Counted from the stretch's first letter, positions 7,694-16,043 are shown. The stretch: 46,854 bases of DNA from Pseudomonas sp. GM80 (GCF_000282515.1 NZ_AKJD01000055.1:1-46854), one strand, 5' to 3'. Notes: generated by a model not told the origin, from the sequence alone. Numbers and translations are program-made.

Positions 7694-9007
7694 ATGACTG
7701 CCCTAAATGGCTCGCGGCCCCACCAGTTTTCCAGGTCTGACTACAAGACCCTGGGCCTCGCTGCGCTCGGTGGCGCGCTGGAAATCTACGACTTCATCAT
7801 CTTCGTGTTTTTTGCCCTGACCTTAAGCCAGTTGTTCTTTCCGCCAGAGATGCCGGAATGGCTGAGACTGCTGCAAAGCTTCGGCATTTTCGTCACCGGT
7901 TATCTGGCGCGGCCGCTGGGCGGGATCCTGATGGCGCACTTCGCCGATCAGTTGGGCCGCAAGCGCGTGTTCAGCCTGAGCATCTTGATGATGGCGTTGC
8001 CGTGCCTGCTGATCGGCATCATGCCGACCTACGAGCACATCGGTTATTTCGCCCCGCTGTTGTTGCTGCTCTTGCGCGTGCTGCAAGGCGCTGCGGTGGG
8101 GGGTGAAGTGCCGAGTGCCTGGGTGTTCGTCGCCGAGCATGCACCTGCCGGGCATCGCGGTTACGCTTTGGGGTTTCTCCAGGCCGGACTGACCTTCGGC
8201 TATTTGCTGGGGGCGCTGACCGCGACCCTGCTGGCGCAACTGTTTACCCCGGCGGAAATCCTCGATTACGCCTGGCGCCTGCCGTTTCTGCTCGGCGGAT
8301 TGTTCGGAGTGATCGGCGTGTGGTTGCGTCGCTGGTTGAGCGAAACGCCAGTGTTCATGGCCTTGCAGGCACGCCGTGAAGCCGATGCCGAACTGCCGTT
8401 GCGCACCGTGCTGCGTGAACACCGCGGGATGTTGCTGCCGGCGTTCATTTTGACCTGTGTACTGACCTCGGCCGTGGTGGTGTTGGTGGTGATCACCCCG
8501 ACCGTCATGCAAAAGAGTTTTGGCATGACCCCCAGCCATACCTTTGGCCTGAGCAGCCTGGGCATCGTCTTTCTCAACATCGGCTGCGTGATTGCCGGCC
8601 TGATCGTTGACCGCATTGGCGCCTGGCGCACGGTCAAGCTGTACAGCGTGCTGCTGCCGATGGGCATCGCCGTGCTTTATGGCTGCCTGATCAGCGGCGG
8701 CAACTGGCTGGGGCTGGCGTACGCGTTGGCGGGCTTGAGCTGTGGTGTGGTCGGCGCAATACCGTCAGTGATGGTCAGCCTGTTTCCGGCGCACATCCGC
8801 GTGTCGGGCATTTCCTTTACCTACAACATTGCCTATGCCCTGTGGGCGAGTACCACGCCGTTGCTGCTGATCGCGTTGATGCCATGGAGCCCTTGGGTGT
8901 GCGTGGCGTACTGCGTGGTGATGGGCGCGGTGGGTGTCGGCTGTGCGACCTGGTTTGGCGGGCGTGAGCCTGGCCAGACCGCGTCGGCAATGGTCGCGGA
9001 GCGTTGA
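7694..9007 (+). CDS. MFS metabolite:proton symporter (MHS/ProP-type)
   Basis: This 437-residue transporter has about 12 membrane segments. RPLGGILMAHFADQLGRKR is the loop 2-3 MFS signature with the RPLGG start typical of the metabolite:H+ symporter family (ProP, KgtP, citrate and shikimate carriers), and GGEVPSAWVFVAEHAP is the matching segment 4-5 motif. Those proteins import organic acids or zwitterions with protons. I prefer the ATG at 7694 to an alternative start 69 bases upstream because family members begin just before the first membrane segment; no strong ribosome site distinguishes them. The downstream amidase start lies 8 bp past its stop. With the amidase and OprD porin it suggests uptake through both membranes of a small amide-containing compound. 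The substrate is unknown. Confidence 0.82.
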   Translation: MTALNGSRPHQFSRSDYKTLGLAALGGALEIYDFIIFVFFALTLSQLFFPPEMPEWLRLLQSFGIFVTGYLARPLGGILMAHFADQLGRKRVFSLSILMMALPCLLIGIMPTYEHIGYFAPLLLLLLRVLQGAAVGGEVPSAWVFVAEHAPAGHRGYALGFLQAGLTFGYLLGALTATLLAQLFTPAEILDYAWRLPFLLGGLFGVIGVWLRRWLSETPVFMALQARREADAELPLRTVLREHRGMLLPAFILTCVLTSAVVVLVVITPTVMQKSFGMTPSHTFGLSSLGIVFLNIGCVIAGLIVDRIGAWRTVKLYSVLLPMGIAVLYGCLISGGNWLGLAYALAGLSCGVVGAIPSVMVSLFPAHIRVSGISFTYNIAYALWASTTPLLLIALMPWSPWVCVAYCVVMGAVGVGCATWFGGREPGQTASAMVAER

Positions 9008-9015
9008 GGCAAACG

Positions 9016-10452
9016 ATGCAGAGTGCGCACCTTGGACTTGGCACGGATGGCTACTGGATGATGGAATTACACGAATTACCGGCGACCCAACTGCTGGCCC
9101 TGTTCGCCAGTCGCGAGTTGTCTCCGCTGGAGTATTACGATCACCTGCTGGCCCACATCGAACGGTGGGAGCCGAGCATCGGTGCGCTGTATGCGTTCAA
9201 TCCACAGCGTGTGCGCGAGCAGGCGCGGGCGTCGAGCGAGCGCTGGAGCAAAGGCGCGCCGCGCGGCTGGCTCGATGGTGTGCCGGTGACCCTCAAGGAA
9301 CTGATCGCCACCCAAGGCGACTGCATTCCTCAAGGGTCGCGCGCCAGCAGCCTGATTGCGGCAACCGCAGACGCGCCACCGGCCGCCCGCATGCGCGAGA
9401 GCGGGGCAATCATCCTCGGCAAAACCACGGTGCCGGACTTCGGCATGCTGTCGTCGGGACTGTCGAGCTTTCATGGCATCACACGCAACCCCTGGGACAT
9501 CCGCTGCAACCCGGGCGGTTCGAGTTCCGGTGCGGCAGCAGCGGCGGCAGCCGGTTATGGCCCGCTGCATGTCGGTACCGACATCGGCGGATCGGTACGG
9601 CTGCCGGCGGGCTGGTGTGGCCTGGTAGGGTTCAAGCCAACGCTGGGGCGAATTCCGATAGACCCGTATTACACCGGCCGCTGTGCCGGGCCGATGACCC
9701 GCACGGTGGATGACTGCGCCTTGATGATGGGTTATCTGGCGCAGCCGGATGCTCGCGATGCGACCAGCCTCGCCGCGCAGGCGCTGGACTGGAACCTGCA
9801 GGCACCGTCGATGCAGGGCTTGAAAATCGGCTTGATGCTCGACCCCGGTTGCGGCTTCCAGCCCGACAACGAAGTGTGTGAGGCGGTGCGGCAGGCTGCA
9901 CGGCTGTTCGAGGCCAATGGTGCACAGGTGGCGTTGATCGGGCCGGTGATGGATCGCCGTTTGCTCGACGGCCTCGATGATTTCTGGCGGGCCCGGCAGT
10001 TGTCGCAACTGCAAGCCCTGAGCACGGAGCAACGCGCCAAAGTCTTGCCATACATCGAGGATTGGGCGGCGCCGGCGGCGAAGATGAGCGCGGTGCAAGC
10101 GGTCGAAGGTTTCAACCAGACGTTCGAGATTCGCCGACGCTGCGCGGCGGTGTTCGAGGATCTCGATCTGGTGTTGTCACCGACCAATCAGGTCAGCAGT
10201 TTCCCGGCCGAATGGCCTTCACCGGGCAACGATCCGCGCCAGCCTTTCGAACACATCGTGTTCACGGTGCCGTGGAACATGGGCGAGCAACCGGCCCTGT
10301 CGATCAACTGTGGTTTCACGTCTGAGGGCATGCCGATCGGCTTGCAGATGATTGCCCCACGCTTCTCCGATCAGTGGTTGCTGAAGTGCGCCAAGGCCTA
10401 TGAAAACTGGCGCGGTCCGATCAAACACTGGCCGTCCGCACCACCCCGCTGA
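9016..10452 (+). CDS. Amidase signature family hydrolase
   Basis: This 478-residue enzyme has the complete amidase-signature triad: Lys94 (TLKEL), cis-Ser169 in GGSSSGAAAAAAAG, and nucleophile Ser193 in DIGGSVRLPAG, with the usual 24-residue spacing between the serines. The family hydrolyses amides such as indoleacetamide, nicotinamide, aryl amides or carbamoyl compounds to acid plus ammonia. I chose the ATG at 9016 because GAGG overlaps the stop of the MFS gene 6-7 bases upstream, giving translational coupling; ATGs at 9058 and 9061 are possible shorter starts. GatA is ruled out by the absence of gatB/gatC and by context. No signal peptide is visible, so it is cytoplasmic and acts after import. 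The specific amide cannot be stated. Confidence 0.85.
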   Translation: MQSAHLGLGTDGYWMMELHELPATQLLALFASRELSPLEYYDHLLAHIERWEPSIGALYAFNPQRVREQARASSERWSKGAPRGWLDGVPVTLKELIATQGDCIPQGSRASSLIAATADAPPAARMRESGAIILGKTTVPDFGMLSSGLSSFHGITRNPWDIRCNPGGSSSGAAAAAAAGYGPLHVGTDIGGSVRLPAGWCGLVGFKPTLGRIPIDPYYTGRCAGPMTRTVDDCALMMGYLAQPDARDATSLAAQALDWNLQAPSMQGLKIGLMLDPGCGFQPDNEVCEAVRQAARLFEANGAQVALIGPVMDRRLLDGLDDFWRARQLSQLQALSTEQRAKVLPYIEDWAAPAAKMSAVQAVEGFNQTFEIRRRCAAVFEDLDLVLSPTNQVSSFPAEWPSPGNDPRQPFEHIVFTVPWNMGEQPALSINCGFTSEGMPIGLQMIAPRFSDQWLLKCAKAYENWRGPIKHWPSAPPR

Positions 10453-10526
10453 ATCCCGATGGTTGTGGTACACCGCACGAGCCTCTGGTGCTTGCGGCGG
10501 TGCACCTTCTTTTTGCAGGCGTTCCG

Positions 10527-11885
10527 ATGAAATCACATGCAGTTGGCGCGATGGTCGCGATGCTGGCGGTTGTTCCGCCCGGCTGGGCCGCCGAAGCGGT
10601 CACTGCGCAGGATCAGGCCACGGGGCTGCTGGACGGCAGCCACCTGAGCCTCAACTTGCGCCACTACTATTCCAATCAGCACACCCAGCGCAGCACGCAC
10701 CTGGTGATCAAGAAAAACGGCGTCGCCGAGCCGACCCGCGAGCGCATCACCTGGGTGCAGACCGGCATGCTCAATTACAGCTCCGGTTACACCCAGGGTT
10801 GGCTGGGCGTAGGGATTGATGCGGCATTGTTCAGCGCGGTCACGCTTGAGCGCGGCCATGGTGCAGTGGCCAACGGTGGTGATCGTGTGCTGGTCGACAG
10901 TGATGGCGACGCCGTGCCGACCTGGAGCCGCCTGGGCGTGGGGGATCTGAAGCTGCGCGTTTCGAGCACCGAACTCAAGGCCGGCCGGATGCTCACGGAA
11001 AATCCGATCCTGCGCTACAAGGACAACCGCGCCTTGCCGTCGACCTTTCAAGGCGTTGCGGTCAACAGCAACGAATTCGACTGGCTGGCGCTGCAAGCCG
11101 GCAGCTTCGAACGCGCCATCCCGCGCACCGGCAGCGGTAGCGAACGGCTGACCACGACGTTCGGTAATCGCGCCTACAGTGGTTCGCGTATCAGCTACGC
11201 CGGCGGCACGGCGACAGCCCCGGCCGGGCTGACATTCAGCGCCTATGGCTCGCGCTTCGAAGACATGTGGCAACAATATTATCTGGGCGCGACGCACCTG
11301 GTCGGCAATCGCGCAGACCTGGCGCTGAAAACCAGTTTCAACTATTACCGCACCCGCGATCAGGGCGAACAGCGCCTGGGTTTCATCGACAACGATGCCT
11401 ACAGCCTGGCGGTGACGGCCGCCCACGGTGCCCATGGCCTGACCGCAGCGTGGCAACAAGTGTTTGGCGACGAATACTTTGACTATGTGTGGGAGTCCAC
11501 GGGCAACTACATGGCCAACTCGCTGTACTCGGACTACAACGGCCCCAACGAAAAATCCTGGCAGTTGCGCTACGACCTCGATCTGGCCAGCTATGGCGTG
11601 CCGGGCCTGACCGCCAGCCTCTGGCACGCCAAGGGCTGGGGCATCGATGGCACGCATTACAGCGGCGACCGCGACGGCCACAACACCGGCTACAACGTGC
11701 GCGGGCTGGATGGCGCCAAACACGATGAAAACGGCTTGATGGTCGCCTACGTCGTGCAGTCCGGCAGCCTGAAAAACACCGTGTTGCGCAGCATTGTCTA
11801 CAACCATCGGGCCAGTGGCGGGCAGATTGACGGCAGCTACGACGAGTTCCGGCTGGTGGCGAATGTGCCGTTCAATCTGTTCTGA
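10527..11885 (+). CDS. OprD-family outer membrane porin
   Basis: This 452-residue protein has a signal peptide of about 22 residues (MKSHAVG... ending PGWAA), then the OprD-type start LLDGSHLSLNLRHYYSNQ. Alternating amphipathic strands follow, including SELKAG-like and GGTATAPAGLTFSAYGSR segments, and it ends in NVPFNLF with the C-terminal Phe needed for outer-membrane assembly. OprD/Occ channels are 18-stranded monomeric pores specific for carboxylates, basic amino acids or similar small molecules. The ATG at 10527 is preferred to an upstream alternative at 10488 because it gives a proper signal sequence. It sits 74 bp after the amidase in the same direction, so it is probably the outer-membrane entry route for the same substrate. 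Confidence 0.87.
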   Translation: MKSHAVGAMVAMLAVVPPGWAAEAVTAQDQATGLLDGSHLSLNLRHYYSNQHTQRSTHLVIKKNGVAEPTRERITWVQTGMLNYSSGYTQGWLGVGIDAALFSAVTLERGHGAVANGGDRVLVDSDGDAVPTWSRLGVGDLKLRVSSTELKAGRMLTENPILRYKDNRALPSTFQGVAVNSNEFDWLALQAGSFERAIPRTGSGSERLTTTFGNRAYSGSRISYAGGTATAPAGLTFSAYGSRFEDMWQQYYLGATHLVGNRADLALKTSFNYYRTRDQGEQRLGFIDNDAYSLAVTAAHGAHGLTAAWQQVFGDEYFDYVWESTGNYMANSLYSDYNGPNEKSWQLRYDLDLASYGVPGLTASLWHAKGWGIDGTHYSGDRDGHNTGYNVRGLDGAKHDENGLMVAYVVQSGSLKNTVLRSIVYNHRASGGQIDGSYDEFRLVANVPFNLF

Positions 11886-11908
11886 AAAATCCGCGAAAAT
11901 TTTTTCAG
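11882..11908 (+). terminator. Weak AT-rich hairpin after the porin gene
   Basis: CTGAAAAA (11882-11889) is mirrored by TTTTTCAG (11901-11908) across an 11-base loop that overlaps the porin stop codon. The stem is A/T-rich and only 8 bp, so it is at best a weak terminator. Confidence 0.3.
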
Positions 11909-11982
11909 CAGAGTTAACCCGAACCGCAAGGGCTGGCCGTCTCAGTGGATGAATGCTCAATTTCATCCCGAGGTCAGCCCCC

Positions 11983-13671
11983 ATGTCCCTTCCTCTGCCT
12001 TTCCTGCGCCCCGTTGCGGTCGGTGTTTTGCTGGCCCTCGGTGGCTGTGGCGTTTCCTCGCATCCGGAGTCGGCCGCCGTGCCAGCACCGGCGCAGCCTG
12101 AAGAAGCTCAGGTTCAACACGAAGCGGTCATGGCCGCAGGCTCGATGGCCAAGCGCTCGGCGCGTCCGGCACCGATCGCCAGTTTCGCGGCGATGCCCGC
12201 CGCCGACAGTTATCCACAGGGCTATCGCGACGAGTCGCGCGAGCAGTATCAAACACTCGCCGACAACCCGATCCACAGCGTTGCCGAAACGCCGGTTTCA
12301 ACCTTCAGTGCCGACGTCGACACCGGCGCCTACGCCAACGTGCGCCGTTTGCTCAATCAAGGGCGGCTGCCGCCGGAAGGCGCGGTGCGCCTGGAGGAGA
12401 TGGTCAATTACTTTCCCTACGACTACGCATTACCCAGCGATGGCTCGCCTTTCGGCGTGACCACTGAGCTGGCCGCGTCACCGTGGAACCCGCACACGCG
12501 CCTGCTGCGCATCGGCATCAAAGCCTCCGATCGGGCCGTGGCGCAATTGGCGCCGGCCAACCTGGTGTTTCTGGTCGACGTCTCCGGTTCGATGGATCGC
12601 CGCGAAGGGCTGCCGATGGTCAAAAGCACGCTGAAGTTGCTGGTTGATCAATTGCGCGATCAGGATCGCGTGTCGCTGGTGGTGTATGCCGGTGAGTCGA
12701 GGGTGGTACTGGAGCCAACTTCCGGACGCGAGAAAGCCAAAATTCGTACAGCCATCGAGCAATTGACCGCCGGCGGCTCGACCGCTGGGGCCTCCGGCAT
12801 CGACTTGGCTTATCAAATGGCCCAGCAAGCCTTTATCCCCAAGGGCATCAACCGCATCCTGCTGGCCACCGACGGTGATTTCAACGTCGGGGTCAGCGAC
12901 TTCGACAGCCTCAAGCAAATGGCTGTGGATAAACGCAAAACCGGGATCTCGCTGACCACCCTGGGTTTTGGTGTGGATAACTACAATGAACACTTGATGG
13001 AACAACTGGCCGATGCCGGCGATGGCAACTACGCCTACATCGACAACCTGCGTGAGGCACGCAAAGTGTTGGTCGATCAACTCGGCTCGACCCTCGCCGT
13101 GGTGGCGAAAAACGTCAAGTTGCAGGTGGAGTTCAACCCGGCGCAGGTCAGTGAATATCGCCTGCTCGGCTACGAAAATCGTGCCTTGAAGCGTGAGGAT
13201 TTCAGCAATGACAAAGTCGATGCCGGCGAGATCGGCGCAGGGCACACGGTGACCGCGCTGTACGAAATTGTCCCGGCGGGCGAAAAAGGGTGGCTGGAAC
13301 CGCTGCGCTACGGTAAATCAGCCCCGGTTGTTTCCGGCAAAAACGGAGAATTGGCGATGCTGCGTGTGCGTTATCAACAGCCTGAAGGTGGGAAAAGTCT
13401 GCTGATCGAGCGGCCGATTTCCGATCAAGTCGTAACCGCCAGTGAAGATCTGCGTTTTGCTGCGGCGGTCGCAGCGTTTTCCCAGCAACTCAAGGATGGC
13501 CGCTACACCGGCGACTTCAGCCTGAAGGACACCGAAACACTGGCCCGTGGCGCGCGGGGCGATGATCGCTTTGGCTTGCGTAACGAGTTCGTGCAACTGG
13601 TGGAACTGGCGCAGAGCTTGCGCGCCTCGACCGTCGCGAATGCGTTGCCCACTGAGCGACGGATTGAATAG
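11983..13671 (+). CDS. VWA-domain lipoprotein (YfbK-like)
   Basis: This 562-residue protein begins with a lipoprotein signal, LLALGGC with lipidated Cys22. An N-terminal domain follows (EMVNYFPYDYALP, around 140), then a von Willebrand A domain whose MIDAS is DVSGS starting at Asp199, and a C-terminal DUF3520-type region. It matches E. coli YfbK and relatives. VWA domains with an intact MIDAS bind a divalent metal and a protein partner. Gly at +2 after the Cys does not indicate an inner-membrane Asp signal, so sorting to the outer membrane is possible. The ATG at 11983 follows GAGG about nine bases upstream; an alternative start lies 30 bases earlier. Its stop overlaps the GTG of the sigma factor gene, linking a cell-envelope protein to a transcription regulator. 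Confidence 0.83.
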   Translation: MSLPLPFLRPVAVGVLLALGGCGVSSHPESAAVPAPAQPEEAQVQHEAVMAAGSMAKRSARPAPIASFAAMPAADSYPQGYRDESREQYQTLADNPIHSVAETPVSTFSADVDTGAYANVRRLLNQGRLPPEGAVRLEEMVNYFPYDYALPSDGSPFGVTTELAASPWNPHTRLLRIGIKASDRAVAQLAPANLVFLVDVSGSMDRREGLPMVKSTLKLLVDQLRDQDRVSLVVYAGESRVVLEPTSGREKAKIRTAIEQLTAGGSTAGASGIDLAYQMAQQAFIPKGINRILLATDGDFNVGVSDFDSLKQMAVDKRKTGISLTTLGFGVDNYNEHLMEQLADAGDGNYAYIDNLREARKVLVDQLGSTLAVVAKNVKLQVEFNPAQVSEYRLLGYENRALKREDFSNDKVDAGEIGAGHTVTALYEIVPAGEKGWLEPLRYGKSAPVVSGKNGELAMLRVRYQQPEGGKSLLIERPISDQVVTASEDLRFAAAVAAFSQQLKDGRYTGDFSLKDTETLARGARGDDRFGLRNEFVQLVELAQSLRASTVANALPTERRIE

Positions 13672-14282
13672 TGAGTCGTCTGAAGGGTTTTATCAGCCAG
13701 CTGTTTGCCTCGGCAGACAGCTCAACCGCCAGCAGCGATGAAGCGCTGCTGGCGCGTTATCGCGAGGGCGACGGCGCGGCGTTCGAGATTTTGTACGCCC
13801 GTCATCGTCTGGGTTTGTACCGGTTTCTGCTCGGCTTGAGCGGCAAAGCCGAACTCGCTGACGAAGTCTTTCAGGAGACTTGGTTGAGCCTGATTCGCAG
13901 TAGCAGTCAGCCACAAGGGAGGGCGACTTTTCGTACGTGGTTGTTCCAGATTGCCCGCAATCGTCTGATCGATCACTGGCGCAAGCATGGCGCCCAACAA
14001 CCGCTGCACGACAGTTACGACGAGCAGGCCCACGCGGTCAGCGACGACACCAACGATCCTGCACAATTGCTCAGCCTCAGCCGCGACAGTCAGCGCCTGG
14101 ACAGCGCCCTGCAAATCCTGCCGGCCGACCAGCGCGAAGTGTTTCTGCTGCGCGCCCACGGCGACCTCGACCTGGCACAAATCGCCAGCCTCACCGACAC
14201 ACCGCTGGAAACCGTCAAAAGCCGCTTGCGCTACGCCCAGCAAAAACTGCGTCGGCTGCTGGCCGAGGAGGTACTGACATGA
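13671..14282 (+). CDS. ECF-subfamily RNA polymerase sigma factor
   Basis: This 203-residue sigma-70 family protein has the two ECF domains. Region 2 spans about 25-95 (ARYREGDGAAFEILYARHR...ADEVFQETWLSLI...FRTWLFQIARNRLIDHWR) and region 4 about 135-195 (LPADQREVFLLRAHGDLDLAQIASLTDTPLETVKSRLRYAQQKLR). It directs RNA polymerase to a specific promoter set in response to an envelope or stress signal. The GTG start at 13671 overlaps the VWA stop, and the stop overlaps the ATG of the next gene, so all three are coupled. The FecI/RpoE subgroup is not clear, and no iron-signalling FecR or receptor is present. Target promoters are unknown. Confidence 0.88.
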   Translation: MSRLKGFISQLFASADSSTASSDEALLARYREGDGAAFEILYARHRLGLYRFLLGLSGKAELADEVFQETWLSLIRSSSQPQGRATFRTWLFQIARNRLIDHWRKHGAQQPLHDSYDEQAHAVSDDTNDPAQLLSLSRDSQRLDSALQILPADQREVFLLRAHGDLDLAQIASLTDTPLETVKSRLRYAQQKLRRLLAEEVLT

Positions 14283-14863
14283 CTGACGCCCGCCAGACAC
14301 CCGAAGATCCGCTGATCAGGCATGTGCGCGAACAGCACAACGCTGAACCGCCAGCGCATATCGATGCGTACATTCTCAATGCCGCACGCGGCGAAACTCC
14401 AACGCCAAAGCCAGGCCGGTGGCAACGCTGGCTCGACGCCTGCCGCCAGCCGCGCTGGCAAGTCGCGTTCGCCAGCCTGGTCGGCGTCGCGCTGATGTTG
14501 TCGCTGGTGCAACGCACGCCTGAACCGCAGCCGCAATTCGACTACGCTCCCCCAGCTCCGGCGCCACTGGCGCGCAAACACGCGCCCGAAGCCTTGAGCG
14601 CTCCCGCTGGCGCCATGTCCGCTCCTGCGCCCATGGCGGAAATGGCCGCGCCGATGCAAAGCCAGGCGATCAGCGCCGATGAAGCCAAACTGAGCAAGCG
14701 CGCCGCCGCACCGGCCAATGGCCTCGACGCACAATTGCGCGAAGTCCTGCGCCTGCGCGAATCCGGCCAGTCGCAAGCGGCCGACAGCCTGTTCAACAAC
14801 CTGCACAAACGCTACCCGAACGCCGACCTCGACGCGCGACTCGAACAGTTGCAGAAAAAATGA
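14279..14863 (+). CDS. Putative single-pass membrane anti-sigma factor
   Basis: This 194-residue protein has a cytoplasmic N-terminal segment (1-65), one membrane segment near 66-82 (WQVAFASLVGVALMLSLV), a Pro/Ala-rich periplasmic linker and a short helical C-terminal domain (DAQLREVLRLRESGQSQAADSLFNNLHKRYPNADLDARLEQLQKK). The architecture and the ATGA overlap with the ECF gene, with GAGGAGG upstream, are those of an anti-sigma factor. No HxxxCxxC zinc motif is visible, so it is not a ZAS protein. The periplasmic tail could contact the VWA lipoprotein. The role is inferred from gene order; sequence similarity alone would leave it hypothetical. Confidence 0.65.
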   Translation: MTDARQTPEDPLIRHVREQHNAEPPAHIDAYILNAARGETPTPKPGRWQRWLDACRQPRWQVAFASLVGVALMLSLVQRTPEPQPQFDYAPPAPAPLARKHAPEALSAPAGAMSAPAPMAEMAAPMQSQAISADEAKLSKRAAAPANGLDAQLREVLRLRESGQSQAADSLFNNLHKRYPNADLDARLEQLQKK

Positions 14864-14943
14864 CCCCCTGAACCCTCAGCCATTTGGCATTGCCCCGCAA
14901 AAACGCGCACTATCGGGCCATTGCCAATACGCTGGAGGACAAC

Positions 14944-15150
14944 GTGGCATCGAAAATTGACCGCATCGCCCAACTCCTCAACTGCCCGGAAAAGGGCGAA
15001 GAGATGCGCCGCGCGATTACTGAAGCACGCAAGGAATTTCTGCTGAACCAGCCGGAAGAAGATGTCGTTGAGGAAGACGAGGTTTTTGAGGAGGTTGAGG
15101 GGGAAGAAGATGACGATGAATATGATGAGTTTGACTGGACGACGGAGTAA
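14944..15150 (+). CDS. Small conserved hypothetical protein with acidic tail
   Basis: This is a 68-residue protein. I choose the GTG at 14944, five bases after a strong GGAGG (14934-14938), over an upstream start at 14884 that lacks a ribosome site. The N-terminal half is a basic-amphipathic helix region (SKIDRIAQLLNCPEKGEEMRRAITEARKEFLLNQ), and the last 30 residues are nearly all Asp and Glu. I recognise the type as a small conserved Pseudomonas protein but know no function. The D/E tail could mimic nucleic acid or bind a basic partner, which is speculation. Confidence 0.65.
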   Translation: MASKIDRIAQLLNCPEKGEEMRRAITEARKEFLLNQPEEDVVEEDEVFEEVEGEEDDDEYDEFDWTTE

Positions 15151-15254
15151 CCCCCGCTCTGGCAGACTCTGGTTTTAATTTGTAAACACACTCGCTGTCC
15201 TGATTTCTTTACGCAGATTCATAAGCATTGACCCCCCATCTCTAAAAAGGGCAC

Positions 15255-15276
15255 TATAAAGTACTTTTTTATGTAC
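15255..15276 (+). promoter_or_regulatory. Candidate operator/promoter of the toxin-antitoxin pair
   Basis: TATAAA (15255-15260) is followed by two GTAC half-sites 12 bp apart (15261-15264 and 15273-15276), each running into a T-tract, just upstream of the antitoxin GGAG site. Antitoxins of this family bind such repeats to autoregulate. The site is a suggestion from position and repetition only. Confidence 0.35.
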
Positions 15277-15290
15277 CTTTTGGAGCCGCC

Positions 15291-15590
15291 ATGGAGCAGT
15301 TGCTTGCTAGTCGTTCGGTAAGTATTACCGAATTGAAACGGAGCCCGAGTACGGTGATTGAGCAGGCGGGCTCAGAACCTATTGCCGTTCTCAATCATAA
15401 TCGTCCCGCTGCCTATCTGTTGGCGCATGCGACTTATCAGGAGTTGCTGGATCGCCTTCGAGCTGCCGAGTTACGCGAGGCGATTGCGGCCAGTCGAAAT
15501 GATCCCCGTCCGGCCATAGCCGCTGACACTGTATTCGATGAGCTTGATGCGCTTATAGATGATGTTGAAGCTGAGCAAAATCGTTTATGA
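15291..15590 (+). CDS. Antitoxin, Phd/YefM family
   Basis: This 99-residue protein has the Phd/YefM fold pattern: SVSITELKRSPSTVIEQAGSEPIAVLNHNRPAAYLLAHATYQELLDRL, with the DNA-binding N-terminal strand-helix, and a C-terminal tail that would wrap the toxin. GGAG at 15282 serves the ATG. The stop overlaps the ATG of the toxin (ATGA). The antitoxin neutralises the partner and represses the operon. The pair is more A/T-rich than its neighbours and sits beside a tRNA gene, in keeping with horizontal acquisition, although no integrase is seen. Confidence 0.85.
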   Translation: MEQLLASRSVSITELKRSPSTVIEQAGSEPIAVLNHNRPAAYLLAHATYQELLDRLRAAELREAIAASRNDPRPAIAADTVFDELDALIDDVEAEQNRL

Positions 15591-15898
15591 GGCAGTTGTT
15601 TTTTTCCGCGCTTTCACGGGAGGATTTGCAGCAGATTGCCCGCTTTATCGCTCGTGATAATCCCCGGCGTGCACGTTCTTTCGTTGGCGAGTTACGCGTA
15701 CGGTGTGATTACTTGATCACTCAGCCTAATCAAGGCATTTCGCGAGAGGATTGCGCCAAGGGTCTGAAAATGATCACTCACGCTCGTTATTTGATTTTTT
15801 ACTCGATCGTGGAGGGAGACGTTCAGATAGAGCGGGTTTTGCACAGTGCGCGAGATCTTGCCCGATTGTTTGAAGCTGTAGGTCGTGAGCCTCAGTAA
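15587..15898 (+). CDS. Toxin, RelE/ParE superfamily
   Basis: This 103-residue protein has the RelE/ParE pattern: LFFSALSREDLQQIARFIARDNPRRARSFVGEL at the start, LITQPNQGI in the middle and MITHARYLIFYSIVEGDVQIERVLHSARDL at the end. Members either cleave ribosome-bound mRNA (RelE) or poison gyrase (ParE). The helical AxxDLxxIxxYIAxDNPxxA start and the HSARD ending favour the ParE side, but the target cannot be fixed from sequence. It is translationally coupled to the antitoxin, and a strong terminator follows. Confidence 0.85.
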   Translation: MRQLFFSALSREDLQQIARFIARDNPRRARSFVGELRVRCDYLITQPNQGISREDCAKGLKMITHARYLIFYSIVEGDVQIERVLHSARDLARLFEAVGREPQ

Positions 15899-15921
15899 AC
15901 TTGAAATGCAATCGCCCACAA

Positions 15922-15953
15922 AAAAGCCCCGGACCATCACAGTCCGGGGCTTT
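15922..15953. terminator. Bidirectional Rho-independent terminator
   Basis: GCCCCGGAC (15926-15934) pairs with GTCCGGGGC (15942-15950) around a 7-base loop. A's on the left and T's on the right make it work for the toxin gene on the plus strand and the tRNA on the minus strand, where six T's follow. Confidence 0.9.
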
Positions 15954-15966
15954 CTCGTTTAATCAA

Positions 15967-16043
15967 TGGTGCACCAGGCGGGATTCGAACCCACGACCCC
16001 TGCCTTCGGAGGGCAGTACTCTATCCAGCTGAGCTACTGGTGC
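15967..16043 (-). tRNA. tRNA-Arg (anticodon CCG)
   Basis: The 77-nt minus-strand sequence folds as a cloverleaf. The acceptor arm GCACCAG pairs with CTGGTGC, discriminator A is followed by an encoded CCA, the D-loop contains AGCTGGATA, and the T-arm carries GGTTCGAATCC. The anticodon loop CTCCGAA, closed by CTGCC/GGCAG, gives anticodon CCG, reading the arginine codon CGG. The terminator at 15922-15953 lies just downstream. Confidence 0.96.

Noticed and set aside
11935..11982. ECF-type promoter (GAAC...CGTC) before the VWA gene
   Set aside because: The elements near 11923 and 11939 are only about 13 bases apart, too short for typical ECF spacing of about 16-17.
15228..15260. TTGACC and TATAAA as a sigma-70 promoter of the toxin-antitoxin pair
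   Set aside because: The spacer is 21 bases, too long; only the TATAAA is kept as part of a candidate region.
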